NCBI RefSeq assembly: GCF_039613825.1
Contig: NZ_CP154826.1
Span: 434,001-498,000 of the forward strand
Origin: Diaminobutyricibacter sp. McL0608
GTDB lineage: Bacteria; Actinomycetota; Actinomycetes; Actinomycetales; Microbacteriaceae
Length of the DNA: 64,000 nucleotides
Direction: 5' to 3'
The notes under the pieces were generated by a model. The model searched no databases. It was given only the letters and a program-made list of their open reading frames with translations, and had not been told where the DNA came from. Position numbers and translations under genes: made by a program. Within the stretch, counting starts at the first letter, position 1. Each line of letters starts with the position of its first letter. Positions 1 to 8,117 of this stretch are shown here, in pieces.

Positions 1-2
1 GG

Positions 3-1130
3 CTAGTTCTTAGCGCTCGAACCGGTCCACGCTCGGTCGATGATCGCTGAAGCCGCGTGGTCGAGGCTATCCGCCACGGCGTCGAGATCGTCATCGAAAA
101 GGTCGCTGTAGGTGTCGAGCGTCATCGCCGCCGAGGCGTGCCCGAGCATCCGCTGGACAGCCTTCACGTTTGCCCCCGCGCTGACGGCGAGCGACGCTGC
201 GGTGTGGCGAAGATCGTGGATTGTCATCGGTGACAGGTTCGCTTGATGAAGTGCTCTGTCCCACCAGGAGTTGACTGTCATGGTCGGAGTCTTCTGATAG
301 TTGCCGTGTCCGTCATCGAAGACGATGTCGTCGCGACCCTTTCCCTCGCAGGAAGTCGCGAGCCGCTCTGACAGGAATTCGGGGAAGGGAACGCTACGGC
401 GTTCGTGGGTCTTGGGCGTGCCGACCACGATCGCGCCGTTCACGTAGACGGCGTTCTCCGAGATGGAAAGCCGGCGCCGGCTCCTATCGATGTCTCGGAC
501 CCGAAGTGCAGTTGCTTCGCCCCAGCGCAGGCCCGTGTATGCCAGCGTCGCGACGACGACCGCGTGGTCGCCGCAGGCAGCCACGAGCGCAGCTACCTGT
601 TCGTTCGTCAAGTAGACGTGCTTTCGAGGGACTCGTCGGGGGAGCTTGACGCCGCGCGCAGGATTCGAGGGGATGAGATGGTCTCGGACTGCGTTATCGA
701 GGATCCCGGCGAGAATGTCGTGGCAGCGTCGGACGATTGTGGGCGACTTGGGCTTCTTTCCCTCAGCGCCGTCACTAAGCTGAGTGACCCACGCTTGTAC
801 GTCACTGTGGCGGATGATGCCAATCTTCGTCGAGCCCCATCGAGGCTCAACGTGAAGGCGCCAGGCGGACTCGTACACATACTCAGATGACGGCTTGAGA
901 TGCGACCGTGACGCGAGCCATGCCACCCCGAGCCGGTCGACGGTGGCACGGGCGGCGGTTGGATCGATGTACTGTCCTGTCGCCTTCGTGGTCACGACCG
1001 ACGCTAGAAAAAGTTCGGCTTCCCGTTTGGTTCGGAACCCACGCTTGTCCGTCTGTGAGTGGTCTGGCTTGCGGTAGCGGACCCGATACCGCTTTCCGCC
1101 CGCCGACTCGTAGGAAGTGATGCTTCCCAT
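3..1130 (-). CDS. int: Tyrosine recombinase / ICE integrase
   Basis: Site-specific recombinase of the phage-integrase family (375 aa), expected to integrate and excise the element at its att site. The N-terminal part (about 1-60) resembles the Arm-binding AP2-like domain, followed by a SAM-like core-binding domain (about 60-165). The catalytic domain shows the complete set: R202 in GLRWGE, H305 and R308 in HDLRHT, H331 in LGH, and the nucleophile Y341 in DTYSD. The gene starts with ATG five bases after the stop of the XRE gene and is read in the same direction, so the two are probably cotranscribed. Its stop is at the window edge, consistent with int bordering attL. Confidence 0.95.
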   Translation of the reverse strand: MGSITSYESAGGKRYRVRYRKPDHSQTDKRGFRTKREAELFLASVVTTKATGQYIDPTAARATVDRLGVAWLASRSHLKPSSEYVYESAWRLHVEPRWGSTKIGIIRHSDVQAWVTQLSDGAEGKKPKSPTIVRRCHDILAGILDNAVRDHLIPSNPARGVKLPRRVPRKHVYLTNEQVAALVAACGDHAVVVATLAYTGLRWGEATALRVRDIDRSRRRLSISENAVYVNGAIVVGTPKTHERRSVPFPEFLSERLATSCEGKGRDDIVFDDGHGNYQKTPTMTVNSWWDRALHQANLSPMTIHDLRHTAASLAVSAGANVKAVQRMLGHASAAMTLDTYSDLFDDDLDAVADSLDHAASAIIDRAWTGSSAKN

Positions 1131-1135
1131 GTTCG

Positions 1136-1738
1136 TTACACCTGGACGACAGCCCGCTCGAGTTCAACGTCTGCAAACCCACTTGTCGCCAATAGGTTCG
1201 AGACTCGTGCCGCCTCGCGCGCAACGGCTTCGACCCGCTGCTCGATCTCGGCGTTGGCGCTGACGAGATCGGGATCGCCCGAAGCCGCTTGCACGGCGAG
1301 AACAATCCTTAACCGCTCGATCTCGCGTCGCAGGGTTCCAAGCTCGCGGAGTGAATTCAGGATGTCCACATCGACGCGTTCTGCTGCAAGAGTCGGGCGG
1401 TACGAGCTTGCCGGAGTCGCGGAGAGCCAGCAGTCGAACTCTGCCGCCGTCATGTCCTCGAAATCGTCGCTGAGGTTAGGCAGGTCGAGTGCGGAGCTCG
1501 GCCTGCCTATGGGGGCAAGAAGCATCGATGGGGGAACTCCGAGCGCCTTGGCGATGTTGAGCAGCTGACTCACGCTGATGTCGGCCTTCCTGCCGGACTC
1601 GATGTTTTCGAGGACAGCCGGGGTGACGTTCCCTCCCTGGATAGCTTCGGCTAGCTCGCGAGTGGTGCGATAACCGCGCTCTCTTCTGGCCAGCTTGATG
1701 CGCGAGCCGAGGGTTGTCTCCGATCGAAAATCCGTCAT
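1136..1738 (-). CDS. XRE-family transcriptional regulator of the integration module
   Basis: A helix-turn-helix of the Cro/XRE type occupies about residues 10-65 (LGSRIKLARRERGYRT onward, then ISVSQLLNIAKALGVPP). The C-terminal third (about 125-200) is rich in Leu, Glu and Arg and probably forms a coiled coil for dimerisation. It lies directly upstream of int, in one transcript, and is divergent from the excisionase gene. The about 100-bp spacer contains three TGTCA/TGACA half-sites, so it probably represses both directions. The 200-aa length is longer than a minimal Cro-like repressor. No metallopeptidase domain is seen. Confidence 0.8.
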   Translation of the reverse strand: MTDFRSETTLGSRIKLARRERGYRTTRELAEAIQGGNVTPAVLENIESGRKADISVSQLLNIAKALGVPPSMLLAPIGRPSSALDLPNLSDDFEDMTAAEFDCWLSATPASSYRPTLAAERVDVDILNSLRELGTLRREIERLRIVLAVQAASGDPDLVSANAEIEQRVEAVAREAARVSNLLATSGFADVELERAVVQV

Positions 1739-1841
1739 ATTGACAGATTAGCCCCCATTTGCTTGTCAAACCAGCGAATTGCGGCTATTGTCAGTTCAAC
1801 AAATCAATAACTCTCTAGTTGTCGAAACGGAGGAGATTGAG
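1739..1841. promoter_or_regulatory. Divergent regulator/excisionase promoter-operator region
   Basis: The 103-bp spacer between the XRE gene and xis carries TTGACA near 1739-1744, TTGTCAA near 1763-1769 and TTGTCA near 1789-1794. The first two are inverted relative to each other and all share TGTCA. They are plausible operators for the XRE protein. Inferred from position and sequence only. Confidence 0.45.
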
Positions 1842-2039
1842 ATGACAGGGGAATTCATTCAGCCGTCCGATGTGGCTGAACTCACGGGCCTTTCGCTGGC
1901 GGCGCTGGCCCAGCTTCGCTACCGCGGCAAGGGGCCCCGGTTCTTCAAGCCAACACCGCACAAAGTTCTCTACAAGCGGGCGGAGGTGATCGCATGGCTG
2001 GAAGCGAGCGCGCAGACGAGCACCGAAGCATTCGCGTGA
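1842..2039 (+). CDS. xis: Excisionase / AlpA-MerR-like small DNA-binding protein
   Basis: A 65-aa protein with a winged-helix excisionase signature: FIQPSDVAELTGLS as the recognition helix and the wing segment YRGKGPRFFKP before VLYKRAEVIAWLEA. Members of this family set the direction of integrase-mediated recombination or activate element genes. The ATG at 1842 is chosen because a strong GGAGGAG lies 6 bases upstream; a start further upstream would add an unrelated N-terminus. The stop overlaps the GTG of a small downstream reading frame (GTGA), so the two are likely translationally coupled. Confidence 0.85.
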   Translation: MTGEFIQPSDVAELTGLSLAALAQLRYRGKGPRFFKPTPHKVLYKRAEVIAWLEASAQTSTEAFA

Positions 2040-2143
2040 CTGACGCGATCCCGCCTAGGCCGGCACCAATCGTTGATCGGTTGGGTGACTATCTCGTGCC
2101 GATCGATCCGATGGATGCACTCCAATGCGAGAGCTGTCAGTAG
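2036..2143 (+). CDS. 35-aa peptide coupled to the excisionase, ending in CESCQ
   Basis: A short reading frame begins with the GTG of a GTGA overlap with the xis stop and ends at TAG 2141-2143. It encodes a Pro- and Asp-rich N-terminal half, then GDYLVPIDPMD, and ends CESCQ, giving two closely spaced cysteines at the extreme C-terminus. The overlap, the absence of low-complexity shadow sequence and the well-formed hydrophobic/Pro pattern suggest a real gene. Function is unknown; the Cys pair could bind metal. Too short for homology to be judged by eye. Confidence 0.55.
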   Translation: MTDAIPPRPAPIVDRLGDYLVPIDPMDALQCESCQ

Positions 2144-2467
2144 AACACTTGGTTCACCCCGGCGCGCCATGCATCGCAGCCCCCTGTTCGGGGGTAGCGT
2201 GCGGCACCAATGAAGCGGCTGTATCCCACCCCGTTTACTTCGGCGCCGGGCTCGCGAATCGAGTCAGGGCGGCTGTGACGCATCGTGGCTGAGACTCCCG
2301 AAGTTCAGGGTCGAAGTCGCTTCTCTCTCGAACCCAGGCACGCCGGATAGGTCCCTAGCCGCCGGTGTTGCTCTCCTTCCTCTGCCGATCGCGCGTTCTT
2401 ACGGGTCTGTGACCCGAACTCGAATCCTTCGTATTAGCCACACCAGAGCAAGGAAGGTTGTGATCAC
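2144..2467. other. Non-coding spacer upstream of the transfer operon, with a small hairpin
   Basis: 324 bp with no convincing gene. A C5/G5 hairpin with a 5-nt loop (2180-2184 pairing with 2190-2194) could terminate xis transcription. The promoter of the transfer operon must lie in the remainder. AAGGAAGG at about 2450-2457 is the ribosome binding site for the next gene. Confidence 0.5.
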
Positions 2468-3211
2468 GTGGCTGGGGGAAATCAGGTCGACCTGGTGGTC
2501 GACAAGCGGGTCGACGAGTTGCTTCGCAACGTCGACGCGATGCGCCCGTTCGTCCGATATCGGATGCGCGGGCGGCCGAACGACGTCGACGTAGTCCTGC
2601 AATCTGTCCGCGAGACAGTCTGGCACCGATGTGACGCATTCGACCCAGAGAGGGGAACGCCGAATGCTTTCGTGTTCGGTATCACCAGGAACGTTGTCCG
2701 ACGCGAGCTGTGCAAGCACTCCCAAGAGCTCGACGCATTGCCCGAGGATCTCGAGTCGTGCAACACTCCGGATCCGCTTGCTTCCTTGGTTCGCAGGTTC
2801 GACGCACATCGTTGGATGAGTTTGGTTGCCGACTTCGTAGGCGCATCCGACTGGGCCGTGATGACCGAGATGGCGCTCAGCGACGGAGACGCCGACCGGG
2901 TGGCGGCCGGCCATCAGCTCACAACGCGTGGGCTGCGGACGATTCGAGACCGTGTCAGTCTGACCGCCCACGCTGTTCGCGCGGCGCTCGCGGCGGTCGA
3001 CGCGAACCTCCCGTTGACCGGCTCGGTGATCCTTCACTGCGTTCCGGAGCGCGGCGGACTGCGTGAGGTTGCGGAGATGATCGGCGACGACGCGGAGACC
3101 ATTGCTGCGACGTTGAACATCCACTCCGGCTCGGCCCGGGCGCGGATCGCGACCGCCAAACGGCTGCTCGGCATCGCGCGCACCGTAATACAGCAGGAGA
3201 TGGCCGCATGA
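2468..3211 (+). CDS. ECF-like sigma factor of the transfer operon
   Basis: A 247-aa protein with a sigma-region-2-like segment at about 45-80 (VLQSVRETVWHRCDAF, then GTPNAFVFGITRNVVRREL) and a C-terminal region-4-like helix-turn-helix (about 185-235: LREVAEMIGDDAETIAATLN, then ARARIATAKRLL). The middle is longer than in a typical ECF factor. Starts GTG at 2468. Its stop overlaps the ATG of the wall hydrolase (ATGA), making it the first gene of the T4SS operon. It could direct RNA polymerase to ICE promoters; that role is inference. No anti-sigma gene is recognisable nearby. Confidence 0.65.
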   Translation: MAGGNQVDLVVDKRVDELLRNVDAMRPFVRYRMRGRPNDVDVVLQSVRETVWHRCDAFDPERGTPNAFVFGITRNVVRRELCKHSQELDALPEDLESCNTPDPLASLVRRFDAHRWMSLVADFVGASDWAVMTEMALSDGDADRVAAGHQLTTRGLRTIRDRVSLTAHAVRAALAAVDANLPLTGSVILHCVPERGGLREVAEMIGDDAETIAATLNIHSGSARARIATAKRLLGIARTVIQQEMAA

Positions 3212-4308
3212 TCGGTGCGGGTGTCACCGCTCACGCGGTCACCCATCCGAAGACGACCAGGAACCTGCTGATCGTCGCGGCGGTCGTCCTTCTGGTCGTC
3301 CCGGTTTCCCTTGTCGCGATGCCGATCTCCATCGTGCTGGCGATGGGCGCCGGCATGTACGGCGGTGCCGGGGGAGCGTGCGGCGGCTCCGCGCCCACGG
3401 TCCCCGCGGGTCGGACCATCGATGGATACGGGCCCGACCAACTGCGGATCGCCGCAACCGTCATCACCGTCGGGCAGCAGCTGAGTGTCTCACCGCGCGG
3501 GCAGGCCATCGCCCTGATGGTGGGGATTGGTGAATCCGGTCTGCGCAATCTCGATCACGGTGACGCCGTCGACAACACCACGGTCGGGGTCTTCCAGCAG
3601 GGGACCAGCTACGGCACCCGGGCGCAGCGGATGGATCCGCCGACCGCGGCACGCGCCTTCTACGCGCGGATGCTCGGAGTGCCGAAGTGGCAGAGCTCAC
3701 CGCCCACCCTCGTGGCTCACGCCGTCCAGATCAACAGGGATCCGAACCATTACACGCGGTTTTGGGCTCCCGCAGAGCATGTGCTCGCCGCGCTCACCCA
3801 CTCAAACCCGGGCTCGTGCATAATTCCGGCCAACGCTCGTGCAGCAGCAACGGCCCTCGTGGCTGCGATTCAGCTCGGCAAGTTGAACTTTCTCGATCCA
3901 CGGTACGAGCAGCAAGTACTCAACATGGCGGACGGCACCGCGACCCCCAACTGCACGATCGACGCGCATGTGCTGCAGCTGATCGTGGTCGCGGTGCAGA
4001 GCTTCACCCAAGTTGGCGTCAGCGATCTCAACCGGCGCTGCACCGGCACCACTCCCGGAGCCGGTAAGGCGTCCGCGCACTGGAGAGGGAAAGCCGTCGA
4101 TTTCTACGCCTTGGACCGCCGATCGCTCACCGGCGCCGACAGCCTTTCTGTGCAACTCGTTCATGTCCTTGATCCGTTCGCCCCGCACGGTTCCGCCATT
4201 GGTCAAAGCGACTGCCGCGCCCAAGCCGGCGTTCAACTGGGAACTCTGACGAACTTCACCAGCGACTTCCCTGACAGCTGCGATCACCAACATGTCCAGG
4301 TTCCCTAA
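3208..4308 (+). CDS. Membrane-anchored bifunctional cell-wall hydrolase of the T4SS
   Basis: 366 aa. A membrane anchor (about 19-50) is followed by a lysozyme/lytic-transglycosylase-like domain (about 75-190; E109 in IGESGL is the likely general acid, with GVFQQ downstream). The C-terminal domain (about 245-366) resembles a DD-carboxypeptidase/M15-type fold: H291 and D298 in SAHWRGKAVDFY, and H360/H362 in DHQHVQV. Such proteins open the peptidoglycan for the conjugation channel (VirB1-like role). Translationally coupled to the sigma gene. The two-domain reading rests on motifs seen by eye, and the C-terminal assignment is the less certain part. Confidence 0.75.
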   Translation: MIGAGVTAHAVTHPKTTRNLLIVAAVVLLVVPVSLVAMPISIVLAMGAGMYGGAGGACGGSAPTVPAGRTIDGYGPDQLRIAATVITVGQQLSVSPRGQAIALMVGIGESGLRNLDHGDAVDNTTVGVFQQGTSYGTRAQRMDPPTAARAFYARMLGVPKWQSSPPTLVAHAVQINRDPNHYTRFWAPAEHVLAALTHSNPGSCIIPANARAAATALVAAIQLGKLNFLDPRYEQQVLNMADGTATPNCTIDAHVLQLIVVAVQSFTQVGVSDLNRRCTGTTPGAGKASAHWRGKAVDFYALDRRSLTGADSLSVQLVHVLDPFAPHGSAIGQSDCRAQAGVQLGTLTNFTSDFPDSCDHQHVQVP

Positions 4309-4393
4309 CTCGGAGATCTGCGAAATGCGCGCCAAAGCTGCGACGAATCGGGAACGTGCAGGTGAAAGCGGATACGAAACCGAGGTGAACGAC

Positions 4394-5047
4394 ATGGTCA
4401 AGAAGCTGATCGCACTAGCGACATTGGCCTCATCCCTTGCCCTCGTCGGTTGCGCCGCCGCCACACCGGAACGCCGCGACACGTTCACGACCATCGCACC
4501 GGTCATCCCGACGCCGACGTCCGCCGCCGACGTGAGGCCGGCCGCATCGGGAATCGTCGACACCGTCTGGGTTGAGGTCTACCCCGAGAACACATTCAAG
4601 TCGAAGCGCGGCTGCCAGTGCACCCTGCCCGACTCGACCCAAGAACTCTTTCCCGCTGGCACCCCTGTGCTCCTCGTGAAGATCACGATGACCGGCGAGT
4701 GGAAGCCGTCGCAGGGGAACACCAACAGCCAGGACGTCACCGGCACCACACTTGACGGAACCAAGTTCGACGGGCGACCGGAACGTGCGGTTCTCGACAC
4801 CGCCGATGGGCCTGGGGCCGCTAAAGCGGCAGGACTGCCCTGGCTGCCGAGCGGCCTGTTCCATGGTGAGGCCGTGTGGACAATTCCCAACAAGCAGCCA
4901 CAAGCATTTGTCGCGGCCTGGTACCTGCCGCCCGGTGTCGACCGGCTTCTCCTCACGGTCAATGTGCCCGCCGAAGGCCAACCCAACCACCTCGTGGTCC
5001 CGCTTCCGACAACCGCGATCAGAGCGACGAACACCGACGGAGAGTGA
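4394..5047 (+). CDS. Putative lipoprotein of the transfer operon
   Basis: 217 aa. The ATG at 4394 gives a classic lipoprotein signal: MVKKLIALATLASSLALVGC, with the lipobox Cys at 20. The mature part contains a second close Cys pair (GCQC at about residues 73-76) and a beta-rich body with W and G. No catalytic motif is recognised. Position between the wall hydrolase and the pilin-like protein suggests an outer-face channel component, comparable in place but not in sequence to VirB7. An upstream in-frame start at 4292 would overlap the previous gene and spoil the signal peptide. Confidence 0.7.
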   Translation: MVKKLIALATLASSLALVGCAAATPERRDTFTTIAPVIPTPTSAADVRPAASGIVDTVWVEVYPENTFKSKRGCQCTLPDSTQELFPAGTPVLLVKITMTGEWKPSQGNTNSQDVTGTTLDGTKFDGRPERAVLDTADGPGAAKAAGLPWLPSGLFHGEAVWTIPNKQPQAFVAAWYLPPGVDRLLLTVNVPAEGQPNHLVVPLPTTAIRATNTDGE

Positions 5048-5051
5048 CGCC

Positions 5052-5213
5052 ATGGACCTCATCACCAACCTGCTCGGACTCTTAGCGCTCGTCTGCGCCA
5101 CCCTGTCCGGCATTGCCGGGATCGGCGTCCTCACCGCGCGACGACTCAACAGCGCCCCTGACATCGAACCGACATCGAAGGACCCCATCGCTGAGAGGAA
5201 GAACGAATTATGA
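5052..5213 (+). CDS. Small single-span membrane protein (53 aa)
   Basis: One hydrophobic segment (about 4-28, LITNLLGLLALVCATLSGIAGIGVL) followed by a short polar tail with RR and an acidic C-terminus. Starts ATG five bases after the lipoprotein stop; its own stop overlaps the ATG of the next gene (ATGA), so it is surely cotranslated with the T4SS proteins. Function unknown; probably an accessory of the mating channel. Confidence 0.65.
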   Translation: MDLITNLLGLLALVCATLSGIAGIGVLTARRLNSAPDIEPTSKDPIAERKNEL

Positions 5214-5533
5214 ATGCATTGAACGAGGCCGTCACGATCGCACACGCTCGCGCGATCAACGTCCTAACTGTCACCAGCCCCACCCCGGACTTCTCCGGAC
5301 CCGGCGTCTCCGCCCTTCAGACGATTTCGAATGTGGTGTTCGCGATTGTGCTCACCCTCGCCGTGATCGGCGGCTTGATCGCGGCCGGCTTCATTGTCGT
5401 CGGCCACATCTCCAGTAACGGGCGGGTCCAGAAGATGGGCATCGTCGGGCTGATCAGCTGCATCGCGGGTGTCGCTGTTGCCGGCGGCATTGCGGGGCTG
5501 ATCAACTGGGGCCAGTCGCTGAACGTGGCGTGA
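5210..5533 (+). CDS. VirB2/TrbC-like pilin or small channel subunit
   Basis: 107 aa with an N-terminal extension and two long hydrophobic helices (about 38-66 and 75-100) separated by a short charged loop (SSNGRVQKMG). That is the layout of VirB2/TrbC-type subunits in Gram-positive T4SS operons. It sits immediately before the VirB6-like gene and overlaps the preceding small membrane protein gene by four bases. Sequence similarity to a named family is not certain; the call rests on size, topology and position. Confidence 0.65.
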   Translation: MNALNEAVTIAHARAINVLTVTSPTPDFSGPGVSALQTISNVVFAIVLTLAVIGGLIAAGFIVVGHISSNGRVQKMGIVGLISCIAGVAVAGGIAGLINWGQSLNVA

Positions 5534-5539
5534 CGGACC

Positions 5540-6574
5540 ATGATCGCAATCGCCGCTGTTGACCCGTGGTCGCCGAACTACGGATGCTTTGTCGGCGATT
5601 TCGGTTGCCAAGCCCTACAAACGGTCGCCGGGTTCATGGCGTCCACGATCCGCAATCTCGGCGACTTCATCGCCACCATGGTCTCCGGAGCTTTCAACAA
5701 CACCATCGACCAGAGCAGTTGGAACGTTGCGCACTCTCAGTTCCTGTTCTGGGTCGCCGTCACTGCGCCGATCATCCTGATCATCGCTCTGGTGCAAATC
5801 GGCATCGCGATGATCCTCCAGGACTGGGCGAGAATCGGACGCACCGCCGCGGGGGCGGCGTTGGCGATCCCGTTCAGCGCGGTCTGTGTTTGGGCGATGC
5901 AACAGTTCTCGACCGTTACCGACGGCCTCACCCGCAACCTCACGAGCTCCGTGCAGGGCGGCGACCTAAGCGACGGGCTTCTCCGGGTGGTCGGCATCTT
6001 CGACGCACCGAAACAGGCCTCCAACGCGGTCATGCACAATGCCGAATTCACCCAAGGCGGCGTGGTCTACTCCATGGTCAGCCAAGGCGCACGGAGTCAG
6101 GGCGCTGTCGGCGAATACGTCATGGCCCTACTCGTTGTCGGGCTGATGATGATCGCCTCGCTGTTCCTGTTCGTGGCCATGGCCATCCGCGAGTTCGGGC
6201 TTCTCGCCCTCGCCGCGATGGCACCGGTCGGGCTGATGATGATCGGCCAACCCAAGCTCACCGCCTGGGCACAACGCTGGATGAACCTCGCCACCGGTCT
6301 CCTTATCGCCAAACCACTCGCCGCCGGCGTCGTCCTCCTAGCCGTCGAACTCACGAAGTCCAGCCTCAGCATCGGCGTACTCCTTGTGGCCGCCTGCGCG
6401 GTGATCGCGGCGTCCTTCTCGCCGCTCTGGGCGACCAAACTCGTGTCCTTCGCGGGAGCCGAAGTCGGCACCGCCCTGCACCATCGGTTCTCGGTCCGCG
6501 ACCAAGTCTCGAGAGCCAGCACTGCTACCGCTCCCGTGCGGACTGCCGCACGCGTCATCAAGGTTGGGAGATAG
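5540..6574 (+). CDS. VirB6/TrbL-like polytopic inner-membrane T4SS protein
   Basis: 344 aa with several membrane segments: about 70-95, 105-125, 195-225, 235-250 and 275-305. It has the long hydrophobic centre and Gly/Ala/Met-rich helices typical of TrbL/VirB6 proteins, which form the membrane pore of the conjugation channel. The C-terminus is basic and polar, probably cytoplasmic. The start at 5540 is the first ATG after the pilin-like gene. The next gene starts three bases after its stop. Confidence 0.75.
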   Translation: MIAIAAVDPWSPNYGCFVGDFGCQALQTVAGFMASTIRNLGDFIATMVSGAFNNTIDQSSWNVAHSQFLFWVAVTAPIILIIALVQIGIAMILQDWARIGRTAAGAALAIPFSAVCVWAMQQFSTVTDGLTRNLTSSVQGGDLSDGLLRVVGIFDAPKQASNAVMHNAEFTQGGVVYSMVSQGARSQGAVGEYVMALLVVGLMMIASLFLFVAMAIREFGLLALAAMAPVGLMMIGQPKLTAWAQRWMNLATGLLIAKPLAAGVVLLAVELTKSSLSIGVLLVAACAVIAASFSPLWATKLVSFAGAEVGTALHHRFSVRDQVSRASTATAPVRTAARVIKVGR

Positions 6575-6577
6575 ACC

Positions 6578-8116
6578 ATGACAACCTTCATCGCCGACCA
6601 ATTGCTCTCCGACGAAGGCGCACCCCGCGTCCGATTCGCAGCACGCGAGCGACGCGGCCTCATCCTCGGCCTCACGTTCCCCCAGCTTCTCGTGGTCGGC
6701 GCCGCAATCGCGATCCTCCTCGCCACACTGTTCATCAACCCCAACGCCTTCTGGGTGGCGCTGCCGATCGTCGCACTCGTGTGCTTCCTCGCCGTCGCCA
6801 CCTACCGACGCGAACCCGTCCTGGTCATCGCCGGGCAAGCCCTCCGGTACGGGTACCGCAGCGTTACCGGACAAACGGTCTTCCGTCGTGACGTGTGGAT
6901 GCGGGTTAGCGTCGCTTCGCTCGAGGTCGGACAGGCGCACCTTCAAGCGATCAGGCCGGTCGTGACCTCCCGGTTCCTGCTGCCTGGCGCGCTCGGGGAC
7001 GTGCAGATCATCCAAGTCCCCGGAGCCGGTGCGTTCATCTACAACGCGCGTGGACGCCTCGCGTCTGTCACCGTCCGAGTCGGCTCCAAAGCGTGGGCGC
7101 TCCGCGACAAGGGGACCCAGGAGGCCGCTTACGACGGATTCGTCGAATGGCTGAGCTCTCTCGAGAACCTCCCCGGCGTCCGGGAAACAACCATCCGAAT
7201 CCGGGTCGACCGCGCCTCCTCCAACGAACTCCACGACTATCTGGTCGCCCGGGAAGACGAGAATCAACCGCAGGTTAGCGCGGAACTCCGGAAGGAGTAC
7301 TGGATGCTGACTGAGGCGGCGTCGAAACGGTCGATGGGGTTCACCAACTTCATCACCCTGACTTTCGACACTGCAGCACTGAACTCCGCGATCCGCGACG
7401 CCGGTAAAGGCCTCACCGGGCTGGGCGCTGTTCTCAAGGAACGTGTCGCTGGTATGGAAGCATCGATGGAGCACGCGCGCTTGGCTCCTGACGGGTGGTT
7501 AACCTCGGACGAACTCGACGACCTCCTGGCACTCTCCTCGGACCCCGTGTCCGCCTCGGTACGCCGCGAACAGGATGCCGGCCCGTTCGAGGCGCAGCCC
7601 GCGCCGCCGGTGATGGGAATCGACGAGGGCTGGGACTCGATGCGCGTCGACGATTCCTGGCATCAGACCTTCTGGGTCGCCGAGTGGCCGCGCACTGATG
7701 TGCGAACCGGTTTCCTAGAGCCGCTGCTCTACGCGGGCGACGCCACCCGGGTGATCACCTTGCAGGTGCGGCCGGTCGCGACGCACAAGGCGTTGGCGCA
7801 GCTCGGTCGTGCTCAGTCTGATATGGAGACGGCCGCGACCATCCGATTCAAGCTGCAATCCCGGATCCCGCTCACGCACATCCGCGAGGAAGAGGACCTC
7901 GCCATCCGCGAGCACGACCTCGTTGACGGTTTCGGCGACGTCCAATACCGCGGCTTCATCACCATCTCTGCCGAATCCAAGGACGCCCTCGCCAAAGCCC
8001 GCACCGACATCGAACAGGCATCCCACCCGGCACGGTTGCTCCTGGCCTCGATGTCCGGACAACAGGCCGCCGGATTCGTGACCAGCGCACTCCCGGTGCC
8101 GATCGAGGGGGGATGA
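6578..8116 (+). CDS. SCO6880-family T4SS protein (PrgI-like membrane head)
   Basis: 512 aa. The N-terminus has the two-helix PrgI/SCO6880 arrangement (about 28-70: RRGLILGLTFPQLLVVGAA onward), then a long soluble domain resembling the N-terminal half of VirB4 ATPases. The Walker motifs are absent here and occur in the next gene, two bases downstream. In actinobacterial conjugation systems the pair SCO6880-like plus ATP-binding protein takes the VirB3/VirB4 place. Highly probable from order and topology. Confidence 0.85.
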   Translation: MTTFIADQLLSDEGAPRVRFAARERRGLILGLTFPQLLVVGAAIAILLATLFINPNAFWVALPIVALVCFLAVATYRREPVLVIAGQALRYGYRSVTGQTVFRRDVWMRVSVASLEVGQAHLQAIRPVVTSRFLLPGALGDVQIIQVPGAGAFIYNARGRLASVTVRVGSKAWALRDKGTQEAAYDGFVEWLSSLENLPGVRETTIRIRVDRASSNELHDYLVAREDENQPQVSAELRKEYWMLTEAASKRSMGFTNFITLTFDTAALNSAIRDAGKGLTGLGAVLKERVAGMEASMEHARLAPDGWLTSDELDDLLALSSDPVSASVRREQDAGPFEAQPAPPVMGIDEGWDSMRVDDSWHQTFWVAEWPRTDVRTGFLEPLLYAGDATRVITLQVRPVATHKALAQLGRAQSDMETAATIRFKLQSRIPLTHIREEEDLAIREHDLVDGFGDVQYRGFITISAESKDALAKARTDIEQASHPARLLLASMSGQQAAGFVTSALPVPIEGG

Positions 8117-8117
8117 C

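Noticed and set aside
2399-3124. 241-aa minus-strand frame opposite the sigma gene
   Set aside because: Antisense shadow; the plus-strand frame has sigma-like regions and ATGA coupling to the next gene.
5566-6891. 441-aa plus-strand frame rich in Arg, Pro and His
   Set aside because: It is the +1 shadow of the VirB6-like gene; composition is typical of high-GC out-of-frame translation, and 5540-6574 has membrane segments and proper gene junctions.
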